From Clostridia bacterium (lineage in GTDB: Bacteria; Bacillota_A; Clostridia; Oscillospirales; CAG-272): 64,000 nt of DNA. The DNA lies in contig JAFTUD010000025.1 in NCBI GenBank assembly GCA_017466455.1, forward strand, positions 1 to 64,000, read 5' to 3'. Below, one piece after another: positions 48,099 to 56,207 of this stretch (its first letter is position 1; every line of letters starts with the position of its first letter). The position numbers were made by a program, and so were the translations under genes. The notes beneath the pieces were generated by a model. That model did not search any database. It worked only from the letters and a program-made list of their open reading frames with translations, and was not told the origin of the DNA.

Positions 48099-51000
48099 TT
48101 ACGCCACGCCGAGCTTCTTGTCAAGCGCCTTTAGCTTGCGCTGAAGCTTCTCGATTTTCTCGGAATAGTCATCAGGCTCACTTAGCGAGATGTCAATATG
48201 CTCAAGCCTTGCGGTAAGCTCGTTAAGACCGCCCTCAAGCTTGTCAATATGCTTGTCAAAGCCGTCAAGGAAGTTGTCAATACGGGTTTGATAGCCCTTG
48301 CTTGACTCACCGAAGTCAACATGGTATTTGCCCTCACGCTCAAGCCAAATGAAGGGCTTGTCCGCGCTCATTCCCGAGGGAAGCACGATTTTGAAGCCAC
48401 GGTATTCCATAAGCTCCGTTTCCTTGGTAAGCAGTACATTTGAGCGTATGGCATATTCAAGCTGCTCTCTGAAGGTGTTCTTTTCCTCCTTTGACATTTC
48501 ATCGTTGGCAGGCTCAATGGCACTCTTGTCCGAGTAAGCCTTATCAACGATAGCCCTTTGCGCCTCAATCATAGGCGGAAGGGTAAGTCGCTCCTGCGAC
48601 AGAGCCTCAAGGCGCTTCACGCTCTCGCGCTTCAGGATTATAAGCTTGTCAAGCTTGTTTGCCACCTCAACCCTTTCCTTAACGAGAGGATTGCCGATTG
48701 CAATAGCCTTAACCTCGGCGTATGAAAGCACCGTATCGCTTATATCGCTTCCGTCACGCTCAAGCAAATGACCCGAGAGAATAGAGGAAATGAAGCGTTG
48801 CTTTGTTTCAAGGAGCTGCCAGGAATAGGCGTCAAAGCTGCTTTTAGTGATATAGCGGAAGATGAATACCCTTTCGTTTGTGTTGCCCTGACGAAGGATA
48901 CGGCCCTCACGCTGAGTCATATCGGCAGGACGCCACGGAACATCAAGGTGATGCACCGCAATGAGCCTGTCTTGAACATTAACGCCAAGACCGAGCTTAA
49001 AGGTAGAGCCGATAAGCACACGAATATCACCGTTTCTGACCGCCTCAAACATGCTCTCCCTTAGCTTAGGAGTAGTTGCCGAGTGGATAAACGCAATTTC
49101 GTGCGGTGGAATACCGAGCGTAACAAGCGTATCCTTCAGCTCATCGTAGATGTTGAAGCCGTCCTTCGGCGTTGAATAGTCGCAAAAGACGAGCTGAGCG
49201 CTTTTGTTTGCGTGAGTGCATCTGTAAATATTGAAGATGTTCTCAGCGCACTTGTCAACCTTAGAGCCTGGCGGAACTGTAACCGTATCGTCAATTAAAC
49301 GCATATCAAGCGCCGCCTTACGGCCGTCGGTGGTAATTAAGAGTAAATTGTCCTCTTTTCTTGAAATTTTGCCGTGCCTTACCTGATCCGCCCTTTCCGA
49401 AATCACCTTGAGGTATTCCTCAAATTGCTGATTAGGAGAGGTAATTGAATCGTGATATCCGCCAAAGTCGGGAATACCCGCGCTCTTGTCAACCATATGA
49501 AAGTCGGCAACCGAGGCGAAAAGAGAGGTAAGCTCGGGAAGATTGTGAAATCTTGAGAAGCGAGAGGTGAGCTTGTACGAGCTTGTGTCAACATCGACCT
49601 CAAACTCGGTGTGCATCTCGGCAAACATTCCTATCCAACCGTCAAAGCTGGCAAGACCGAGTAGCTTAAGGTCGCCGTTTTGAAGATACTTCTGCATAAC
49701 AAACGCATCGGTAATTGAGTTGGTAATAGGCGTTCCCGTCGCAAGCACTACACCCCTGCCCCCGTTAGTCCTTTGGACAAAGGATAGCTTTTGTAGCATG
49801 TCCTGACACTTCGCGCTACCGCTTGCGCTTATACCGTTCACACGCTCAACATGAGTTGCAATAGGCACATTCTTGTAGTTGTGCGCCTCATCGAGAAAGA
49901 CGGTATTGATTTCAAGCTCCTCAAAGAATACCTTGCCAAGAGTTACCTCGGCAGATTCCTGAAGGGTCTTGATTTTCTTCTCAATAGAGCGCTTCTTAGC
50001 CGCAAAGCGGTCGGATGATAGCTTAGAGGCTGAGTTGTTGTACGCCTCAAGCTCCTGCTCAAGATACTTGATCTTGAACTCCTTGGAGGTCGGTATAAGC
50101 TCAAAGGAGCTATACGCCATTATAATACCGTCAAATTCCTCATCTCTGATTTTCTTAAGCACCGAAAAGCGCTTAGTCGGACCGAAGCTCTTGGGCTCAA
50201 CGGTAAGGAGCTTAGCATTTGGATACATAGATAGGAAGATGTCACGCCACTGACCTACAAGGTTGTTAGGCACGACATAGATATTCTTCCGTGAGATGCC
50301 CATTCTCCTAAGCTCCATGCCCGCGGCAATCATAATGTAGGTCTTGCCCGAGCCGACATCGTGAGCGAGCAGAGTATTAGGAGTGAACAGTATACGCGCC
50401 ACCGCGTTTCTTTGATAAGGGTAAAGCTCAATATCGGGATTCATATTCGGGAACTTGAGAAACGAGCCGTCAAAGTGGCGCACCTTGGTAGAGGAATACT
50501 TCATATCATATATTCTCTCAAGCTCAAGGCGACGCGCCTCATCACGCCAAACCCATGAGCGAAACGCCTTGATAATGGCGTCCTGCTTTTCAAGCAGACG
50601 GAGCGTCTTGTTTTGATTCAGCACGCGAATCTTCTTCTTTGGGTTCTTAGGGTCAAGCTTCTCATCGTATACCGCAAGATTTGACTGATTGAGCGTCTTT
50701 TCAATGATGTGAAGGGCGTTTGCGTCCTTTGTGCCGTATGTGTCCTCGCACTTATCTCTATACCGTGTATAGCGATAACGGCTCTTCAGCGGAATTTCCC
50801 ATGTTCCCGTGTCCTCATCATGCAGAGTAGCAGTCTTGTCGGGAGCAAAGTAACGGCTGACATTGCCAAGCAAATATACGATGAAGTCATCAACCACATG
50901 CGTCGGGAGCCACGGAGAGCCAAGCGTTACATAAATCTCCTTTGACGAAAGCGATTTTGGCATAATAGCCTCAATAGCCTTAATATTATCGGCAAAGTAG

Positions 51001-51605
51001 CCCTTGTATTTAAGGTTAGCCTCGCTTGCCACCCTTAGCTTTTCTCTTAGCGATCCGCTAAGGTATTGATCCGATGTTTCCCAGCCCTTGTAAAAGCATT
51101 CATCCCATGTCTCGGGATTTTGGAAAATCGCGCCCTTAAGGGACATAATAACAGTCTTCAGGTCAAGACCGGTGATTTGTGATATGTACTCAATGTCAAC
51201 CCTTGCAAAGCGGTTTAGTGAGTAGATTAGGGCATCGTTTACACTCTCAACATGAGTGCTTGATGCTTCCTCATCAAGTGAATATAGATTTTCAAAATCA
51301 GTGGGCAGGTCCATGCAGGTGACCTCGGCAATATGCTCGTCCTCCTCGGCTCTTGCCTTTTCCTCGCGCTCCCTTTCAACCGCGTCAAACTTGGCTTCAA
51401 GACGGGCAAGCTCGGCAAGGCGCTCTTCCTCTGCCTTCCTTTGCGCCTCTTCCTTTTCCTTCTTTACACGCTCACGAATATCACGAAGCTCCTGAATAAG
51501 CACATCGGGATTTTGAGCGTAGTAATTCACCTCGGCAACGGTTAGGCGACGGTATGACTTCAGCTCACTGAGAAATAGCTCTAAATACTTTTGTGAAATC
51601 TTCAT
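48099..51605 (-). CDS. Large SNF2/DEAD-type helicase
   Basis: 1168 residues. The N-terminal 380 residues include a charged helical part (about 35-90). Helicase motifs: HDVGSGKT (about 412), LDEAHNY (about 573), ATGTPITNS (about 623), and the C-terminal QREGRILRQGN (about 898). The C-terminal 250 residues are helical and coiled. The same helicase type is common in conjugative elements and phages, where it is often fused to a DNA methylase; here no methylase part is present. It is the first gene of an operon with MoxR and a metallopeptidase/vWA protein. Substrate unknown. RBS AAAGGAG. Confidence 0.88.
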   Translation of the reverse strand: MKISQKYLELFLSELKSYRRLTVAEVNYYAQNPDVLIQELRDIRERVKKEKEEAQRKAEEERLAELARLEAKFDAVEREREEKARAEEDEHIAEVTCMDLPTDFENLYSLDEEASSTHVESVNDALIYSLNRFARVDIEYISQITGLDLKTVIMSLKGAIFQNPETWDECFYKGWETSDQYLSGSLREKLRVASEANLKYKGYFADNIKAIEAIMPKSLSSKEIYVTLGSPWLPTHVVDDFIVYLLGNVSRYFAPDKTATLHDEDTGTWEIPLKSRYRYTRYRDKCEDTYGTKDANALHIIEKTLNQSNLAVYDEKLDPKNPKKKIRVLNQNKTLRLLEKQDAIIKAFRSWVWRDEARRLELERIYDMKYSSTKVRHFDGSFLKFPNMNPDIELYPYQRNAVARILFTPNTLLAHDVGSGKTYIMIAAGMELRRMGISRKNIYVVPNNLVGQWRDIFLSMYPNAKLLTVEPKSFGPTKRFSVLKKIRDEEFDGIIMAYSSFELIPTSKEFKIKYLEQELEAYNNSASKLSSDRFAAKKRSIEKKIKTLQESAEVTLGKVFFEELEINTVFLDEAHNYKNVPIATHVERVNGISASGSAKCQDMLQKLSFVQRTNGGRGVVLATGTPITNSITDAFVMQKYLQNGDLKLLGLASFDGWIGMFAEMHTEFEVDVDTSSYKLTSRFSRFHNLPELTSLFASVADFHMVDKSAGIPDFGGYHDSITSPNQQFEEYLKVISERADQVRHGKISRKEDNLLLITTDGRKAALDMRLIDDTVTVPPGSKVDKCAENIFNIYRCTHANKSAQLVFCDYSTPKDGFNIYDELKDTLVTLGIPPHEIAFIHSATTPKLRESMFEAVRNGDIRVLIGSTFKLGLGVNVQDRLIAVHHLDVPWRPADMTQREGRILRQGNTNERVFIFRYITKSSFDAYSWQLLETKQRFISSILSGHLLERDGSDISDTVLSYAEVKAIAIGNPLVKERVEVANKLDKLIILKRESVKRLEALSQERLTLPPMIEAQRAIVDKAYSDKSAIEPANDEMSKEEKNTFREQLEYAIRSNVLLTKETELMEYRGFKIVLPSGMSADKPFIWLEREGKYHVDFGESSKGYQTRIDNFLDGFDKHIDKLEGGLNELTARLEHIDISLSEPDDYSEKIEKLQRKLKALDKKLGVA

Positions 51606-51772
51606 AAAAGAATTCTCCTTTGAAAATGTTAGCCTATCATAACGATTTGACTCGCTTATGATACGCTATTTTGATTTGCTGTCCGTTAGCATGAGCATAT
51701 TATACGCCAAAAAATAGGTGTAGCTGTCACAAAGCTAAGGACAAATGCCAATGGCTGAAAATTTTGGTGAAA

Positions 51773-51800
51773 TAAGGACTGAGCCTTACCTCAGTCCTTA
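51773..51800. terminator. Hairpin after the MBL hydrolase gene
   Basis: A perfect 11-bp stem (TAAGGACTGAG, 51773-51783 with 51790-51800). On the minus strand it is followed by TTATTTC, so it could terminate the MBL gene. The region 51606-51772 has a possible minus-strand TATAAT (near 51700) for the helicase operon without a clear -35 box. Confidence 0.55.
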
Positions 51801-51887
51801 ATAGCTGTATTTCCAACCAATCACTCCCGTTATTTTCTTATATTATAAGAACGGAGCAAATCCTGTAAAATTTATCGCCTGAAATGA

Positions 51888-52499
51888 TTAAAATCCGTAA
51901 TGAATGCACTCTGCGCCAATGGTCGTTTCATCACCGTGACCGGGGTATACAACCGTGCTTTTGTCAAGCTCACAAAGGCGCGCAAGGGAGCGCATAATAG
52001 AGGAGCGCTTTCCGTATTTAAGGTCCGAGCGCCCAAATGCGCCCTCAAACATCGTATCTCCCGTGAAAACAACCCCATCCGCCTCGGAGTAGAGGGAGAT
52101 TGACCCGCAGGTGTGTCCGGGAGTGTGCATTACCGTAAGCTCGGTGTCCCCAACCGTAATTTTGTCCCCCTCGTTAAGGAATTTTAGGTCAAGGTCCGTA
52201 TCAAGCTCACGCCTGAATAGCTTAGTCGCATTCGCCTCGGGGTCAACAAGAACTCGCGCCTCATCGCTATGGCAGTAAACGCTCGCCCCCGTTCTTTTCC
52301 TTGCCTCGCCCGCAAAATATGAGTGGTCAAGGTGGGAGTGAGTTAAAATAATCGCCTTTAATGTAAGATTAAGCTTGTAAAGGAAGTGGTAAATATTCTC
52401 CATACAAGCGCCACAGTCAATAAGCACCGCCTCGTTCTTGTCAAAGACAAGATATGCGTTTGATAAAAACGGAGAGCCGTTGAATTTTTGTATATTCAT
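51888..52499 (-). CDS. MBL-fold hydrolase (glyoxalase II-like)
   Basis: 203 residues. It has the metallo-beta-lactamase zinc motif HSHLDH, then HTPGHT, FTGDTMF and YPGHGDET, all in the usual order. It resembles small hydroxyacylglutathione-hydrolase-like enzymes. In an organism without obvious glutathione the real thiol ester is unknown. A 110-nt leader separates it from its promoter. Confidence 0.9.
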   Translation of the reverse strand: MNIQKFNGSPFLSNAYLVFDKNEAVLIDCGACMENIYHFLYKLNLTLKAIILTHSHLDHSYFAGEARKRTGASVYCHSDEARVLVDPEANATKLFRRELDTDLDLKFLNEGDKITVGDTELTVMHTPGHTCGSISLYSEADGVVFTGDTMFEGAFGRSDLKYGKRSSIMRSLARLCELDKSTVVYPGHGDETTIGAECIHYGF

Positions 52500-52612
52500 G
52501 TAAACACCTCAAAATATCTTAAAAATGCCTTGCTTAATGGCATGACCAAGCAAACCGCGCTAAAGGACTGCAAAATTCCACGCGCCTTAATCTATGCTCT
52601 TAATCTATCACT

Positions 52613-52641
52613 ATTGTACCACAAATAAAGAAAAAATGCAA
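52613..52641 (-). promoter_or_regulatory. Promoter of the MBL hydrolase gene
   Basis: On the minus strand TTGCAT (52636-52641), a 17-bp spacer and TACAAT (52613-52618). Confidence 0.6.
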
Positions 52642-52683
52642 ATATATTATGTTAGCATGTCATGATTTTCTCACACCCCGCCC

Positions 52684-52810
52684 TTGACATAATAGAGCAA
52701 ATGTGGTATGAGTGATAAAGGATAGCCTTAAATTGCGTATTTACACCGTTAAATAAAGTCAGTAGTAATTTAAAGTTACTGTTTACTTTTTTTCGTCTGT
52801 ATGATATACT
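52684..52810 (+). promoter_or_regulatory. Possible tandem promoters upstream of the RecQ gene
   Basis: A near promoter is TTTACT (52782-52787), a 17-bp spacer and TATACT (52805-52810). A farther one is TTGACA (52684-52689), 17 bp, TATGAG (52707-52712). The area between MBL and RecQ genes has no other feature. Confidence 0.55.
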
Positions 52811-52873
52811 TAAAATGATAGCCAAGCATAAATGTCTAAGCGAAAAAAATTACTGAATTGAGGGGGCGCACGA

Positions 52874-54958
52874 ATGGAAGCGGAGATTTTTGAAAAATCA
52901 AATAGAATATTAAAGACCCTTCTTGGAAATGATGCCACCTTCAGAGAGGGTCAGTATGAGGCAATAGAGGCTACAATGACCAAAAAGCGCACCTTAGTCG
53001 TGCAACGCACAGGCTGGGGCAAGAGCCTTATATATTTTGCCTGCACAAGGCTTTTAAGGGAGCAGGGTAAGGGCGTTACGCTTGTAATAAGCCCACTTCT
53101 CGTGCTTATGAAAAATCAGCTTGAGGCTGCAAATCGCCTCGGACTTTCGTGCGATGTATTAAACAAAACAACCGTAGAGCGCCATGGCGAAATCCTTGAA
53201 AAAATAAAAAACGGCGCGCTTGACCTCGTGCTTGTCACCCCCGAAACGCTCTTTAAGGACGATGTAAAAAAATCCCTTTTGGAGTCGCAAATCGGTCTTT
53301 TCGTAATTGATGAGGCGCATTGTATCTCCGACTGGGGACACGATTTTCGCCCCGAATACGGAAGGCTAAGGGAAGTAATCTCACTCCTTGATAAGGATAT
53401 TCATATCCTTGCCACCACCGCCACCGCAAATAACAGGGTAATTCGCGACCTTGTGGAGCAGCTCGGTAGCGATGTATTTGTGTCAAGAGGTCCGCTTACA
53501 AGAGAAAGCCTTTCAATTCAAGTGCTTAATATGCCGTCAAGGGTTGAAAGATATGCTTGGATACTTGAAAACATAAACAAATTAGAGGGAAGCGGAATTA
53601 TCTACTGCCTGACCAAGCGCGACTGCGATTACCTTGCCGACTTCCTTCAAAGGAACGGAATAAATGCCGTGCCATACTACTCCGAAAAGGGAACAGAGGA
53701 GAAAATGGCGCAGGCAGAGGAGCTTTTTGCGAAAAATGAGGTTAAGGCAATAGTCGCCACAATAAAGCTCGGAATGGGCTATGATAAGGGCGATATTTCC
53801 TTCGTAATCCACTATCAAATGCCGTCAAACATCGTGTCCTATTATCAGCAAATCGGCAGGGCAGGAAGAAGCATAGAAAACGCGAGCGTCTTTCTTATGT
53901 ACGGTAAGGAGGATATGGACATCGTGAATTATTTCATTGATACAATCTTCCCAACCGAGCAGGACGCAAATGATATTTTAAACCTAATTAAGAGCAGTAA
54001 AAGGGGCGTGCGTCAGCGAAAAATAGAGGGCGAGCTTAATATCACCAAGCGCCGAATTGAGCGCACGCTTGAATACCTTCTTTTTGAGGGGGTAATAGAG
54101 CTAAAAAAATCCTCATATGTAGCCACAGGCAAGGAGCTTTTCTACGATAGCGAGAGATATAGCGCTATTACCGAGGCAAGAAGGCAGGAGGCAAGGCAAA
54201 TGAGGCAAATGCTCACGCATAAGGGCTGTCTTAGCAGGTATATTGTAAACTGCATTGATGATTTTACCGCCGAGGACTGCCATAAATGCGAAAACTGTAA
54301 GGGCGCACCGCTTTTGCCCAAAGATGTATCACTTAAGGCAAAGGAAATCAGCGAGAGCTATATAAACCGCCTTTCGCTCATAATAGAGCCGAGAAAAATG
54401 TGGCTCGGTCTTGAAAATGTCCAATCAAGCAAGCTCGAATATGTAAACGAGCAGGGTATATGCCTTAGTCAGTATGGCGAGGTGGGCTACGGCACTCTTG
54501 CTAAGCATTTTGTAGAGGGCGGAGAGCTTTCGGGTGAGCTTGTAGGTCGCGCGACTGAGCTTTTGCGACCCGTGGTCAGCGAGCGAAATATAAGGTATAT
54601 TACCTATGTGCCGTCAAGAAGAAACGAAAGGGCAAGGCAAATTGCGCAGGAGCTTTCAAAAAGGCTCGGGCTTATGCTTGTCCACGCCCTTGAAAAGAAG
54701 CCCGCACCAAGGCAAGAGAAAATGGAAAATAACGCACATAGGTGCGAAAATGCGTATAATTCGTTTGAAATCAATAGCGATTTTGAGCCGACTCCGCGCC
54801 CCGAGCCAAGTAAGGAAGGTGAGAAGAAATACGAGAGGTCAATCCTTCTTGTAGACGATACGGTCGACTCGCGCTTCACCCTTACCGTGTGTGGCTACCG
54901 CCTCTATGAGGCAGGCTTTGACAGCGTCACACCGTTCGCCCTCGCAAGTAAAGAATGA
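52874..54958 (+). CDS. RecQ-family DNA helicase fused to a phosphoribosyltransferase-like domain
   Basis: 694 residues. The helicase part has FREGQYEAI, Walker A QRTGWGKS (about 45-52), IDEAHCISDWGHDFRPEY (about 145-160), ATTATANN, and QQIGRAGRS. A zinc-binding-like Cys set (C-x-x-C at about 472-475) and a winged-helix-like part follow. The C-terminal 130 residues contain YVPSRRNERA and LLVDDTVDSRFTLT (about 658-671), a PRPP-binding-loop pattern of ComF-like phosphoribosyltransferases. This fusion is known in Gram-positive bacteria, but what the transferase does is not settled. It sits directly upstream of sbcDC. Confidence 0.88.
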   Translation: MEAEIFEKSNRILKTLLGNDATFREGQYEAIEATMTKKRTLVVQRTGWGKSLIYFACTRLLREQGKGVTLVISPLLVLMKNQLEAANRLGLSCDVLNKTTVERHGEILEKIKNGALDLVLVTPETLFKDDVKKSLLESQIGLFVIDEAHCISDWGHDFRPEYGRLREVISLLDKDIHILATTATANNRVIRDLVEQLGSDVFVSRGPLTRESLSIQVLNMPSRVERYAWILENINKLEGSGIIYCLTKRDCDYLADFLQRNGINAVPYYSEKGTEEKMAQAEELFAKNEVKAIVATIKLGMGYDKGDISFVIHYQMPSNIVSYYQQIGRAGRSIENASVFLMYGKEDMDIVNYFIDTIFPTEQDANDILNLIKSSKRGVRQRKIEGELNITKRRIERTLEYLLFEGVIELKKSSYVATGKELFYDSERYSAITEARRQEARQMRQMLTHKGCLSRYIVNCIDDFTAEDCHKCENCKGAPLLPKDVSLKAKEISESYINRLSLIIEPRKMWLGLENVQSSKLEYVNEQGICLSQYGEVGYGTLAKHFVEGGELSGELVGRATELLRPVVSERNIRYITYVPSRRNERARQIAQELSKRLGLMLVHALEKKPAPRQEKMENNAHRCENAYNSFEINSDFEPTPRPEPSKEGEKKYERSILLVDDTVDSRFTLTVCGYRLYEAGFDSVTPFALASKE

Positions 54959-55050
54959 TGCTAACGCAAGTGAGGAATGCGGAATTCGGAGTTCGGAATG
55001 GTGCTAACGCAAATGCGCAGTTCGGAATGAGATATGTTTGCTTAAGCAAA
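54956..55050. repeat. R2 repeat mosaic 3 joined to an R1 hairpin
   Basis: It has GAATTCGGA-type units and two GTGCTAACGCAA-like modules, then an R1-like GTTTGC-ttaa-GCAAAC hairpin after GATAT, all between the recQ stop and the sbcD RBS. Confidence 0.65.
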
Positions 55051-55067
55051 CGAGAGGAAGAATTTTT

Positions 55068-56207
55068 ATGAAGATACTACACCTATCGGATCTACATATA
55101 GGTAAAAGAGTAAATGAGCAGTCAATGATAGAGGACCAAGCCTATATACTTGACGAAATTTTAAGGATAACAAATGACAAAGCGCCAAATGCGATAGTCA
55201 TAGCGGGCGATATCTACGACAAAAGCGTGCCGAGCGCCGAGGCTGTGTCGCTCCTTGATGATTTTATTGTAAAATTGTCAAAAACGCGCATACCTGTGCT
55301 TATAATCAGCGGAAATCACGACTCTGCGGAAAGGCTTGCCTTCGCCTCGGAGCTTATTGAGCGCGCAGGAATTTATATCTCCCCCGTCTATAACGGCGAG
55401 ATAAAGCCCGTTACCCTGAGCGATGAGCATGGAGAGGTAAGATTTTACCTTCTTCCCTTTATAAAGCCACTAAATGTAAAAAGGTTCTTTGAGGGTGAAG
55501 AGATAGTGTCCTATACCGATGCGCTAAGGGTCGCTATAAGCTCAATGAATATTGATACGAGCGTAAGAAATGTGCTTGTATGCCATCAATTTGTAACGGG
55601 TGCTACAAGGAGCGAAAGCGAGGATATATCCGTCGGTGGAACGGATAATGTAGATGCGGGAGTGCTTAAGGACTTTGATTTTGTCGCCCTCGGACACATT
55701 CACGGACCTCAAAATATAGGTAGCGAGAAAATTCACTACTGTGGCACACCGCTAAAATATTCCTTCTCCGAGGTAAACCATAAAAAGGGCGTAAGCCTTG
55801 TTACCCTTGGCAAAAAGGGCGAGCTAAGCATTGAAAGAGTGCCCCTTGTCCCACTCCGCGATATGAGGGAGATTAAGGGAAAATACGATGAGCTTATGAG
55901 AAGGGACTATTACGAGAGCACAACCCTTCAGAGCGACTATGTCCATATAATTCTTACCGATGAGGACGATGTTCCAAACGCGATAAATAAGCTAAGGACC
56001 GTGTATAAAAACATACTGAGGCTCAGCTACGATAATAAAAGGACAAGAGCGTTATCTCATATTGAGGGCGCACCCGAGGTTGAGGGGCGTACCCCGTATG
56101 AGCTTTTTGCAGACTTCTATAAGGAGCAAAACGGAGATGAGCTGAGCGCCGAGCAGGACGCATTTGTGCGTGACCTTATTGAAAAAATATGGGAGGATAA
56201 GAGATGA
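55068..56207 (+). CDS. sbcD: Nuclease SbcCD subunit D
   Basis: 379 residues. It is the phosphoesterase subunit that cuts hairpins and protein-blocked DNA ends. Metal motifs: HLSDLHIGK, AGDIYDK, SGNHDS and GHIHG. ATG 55068 follows GAGAGGAAG; an in-frame ATG at 55038 inside repeat DNA is rejected. It overlaps sbcC by 4 nt. A hairpin nuclease is relevant given the many perfect hairpins nearby. Confidence 0.95.
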   Translation: MKILHLSDLHIGKRVNEQSMIEDQAYILDEILRITNDKAPNAIVIAGDIYDKSVPSAEAVSLLDDFIVKLSKTRIPVLIISGNHDSAERLAFASELIERAGIYISPVYNGEIKPVTLSDEHGEVRFYLLPFIKPLNVKRFFEGEEIVSYTDALRVAISSMNIDTSVRNVLVCHQFVTGATRSESEDISVGGTDNVDAGVLKDFDFVALGHIHGPQNIGSEKIHYCGTPLKYSFSEVNHKKGVSLVTLGKKGELSIERVPLVPLRDMREIKGKYDELMRRDYYESTTLQSDYVHIILTDEDDVPNAINKLRTVYKNILRLSYDNKRTRALSHIEGAPEVEGRTPYELFADFYKEQNGDELSAEQDAFVRDLIEKIWEDKR

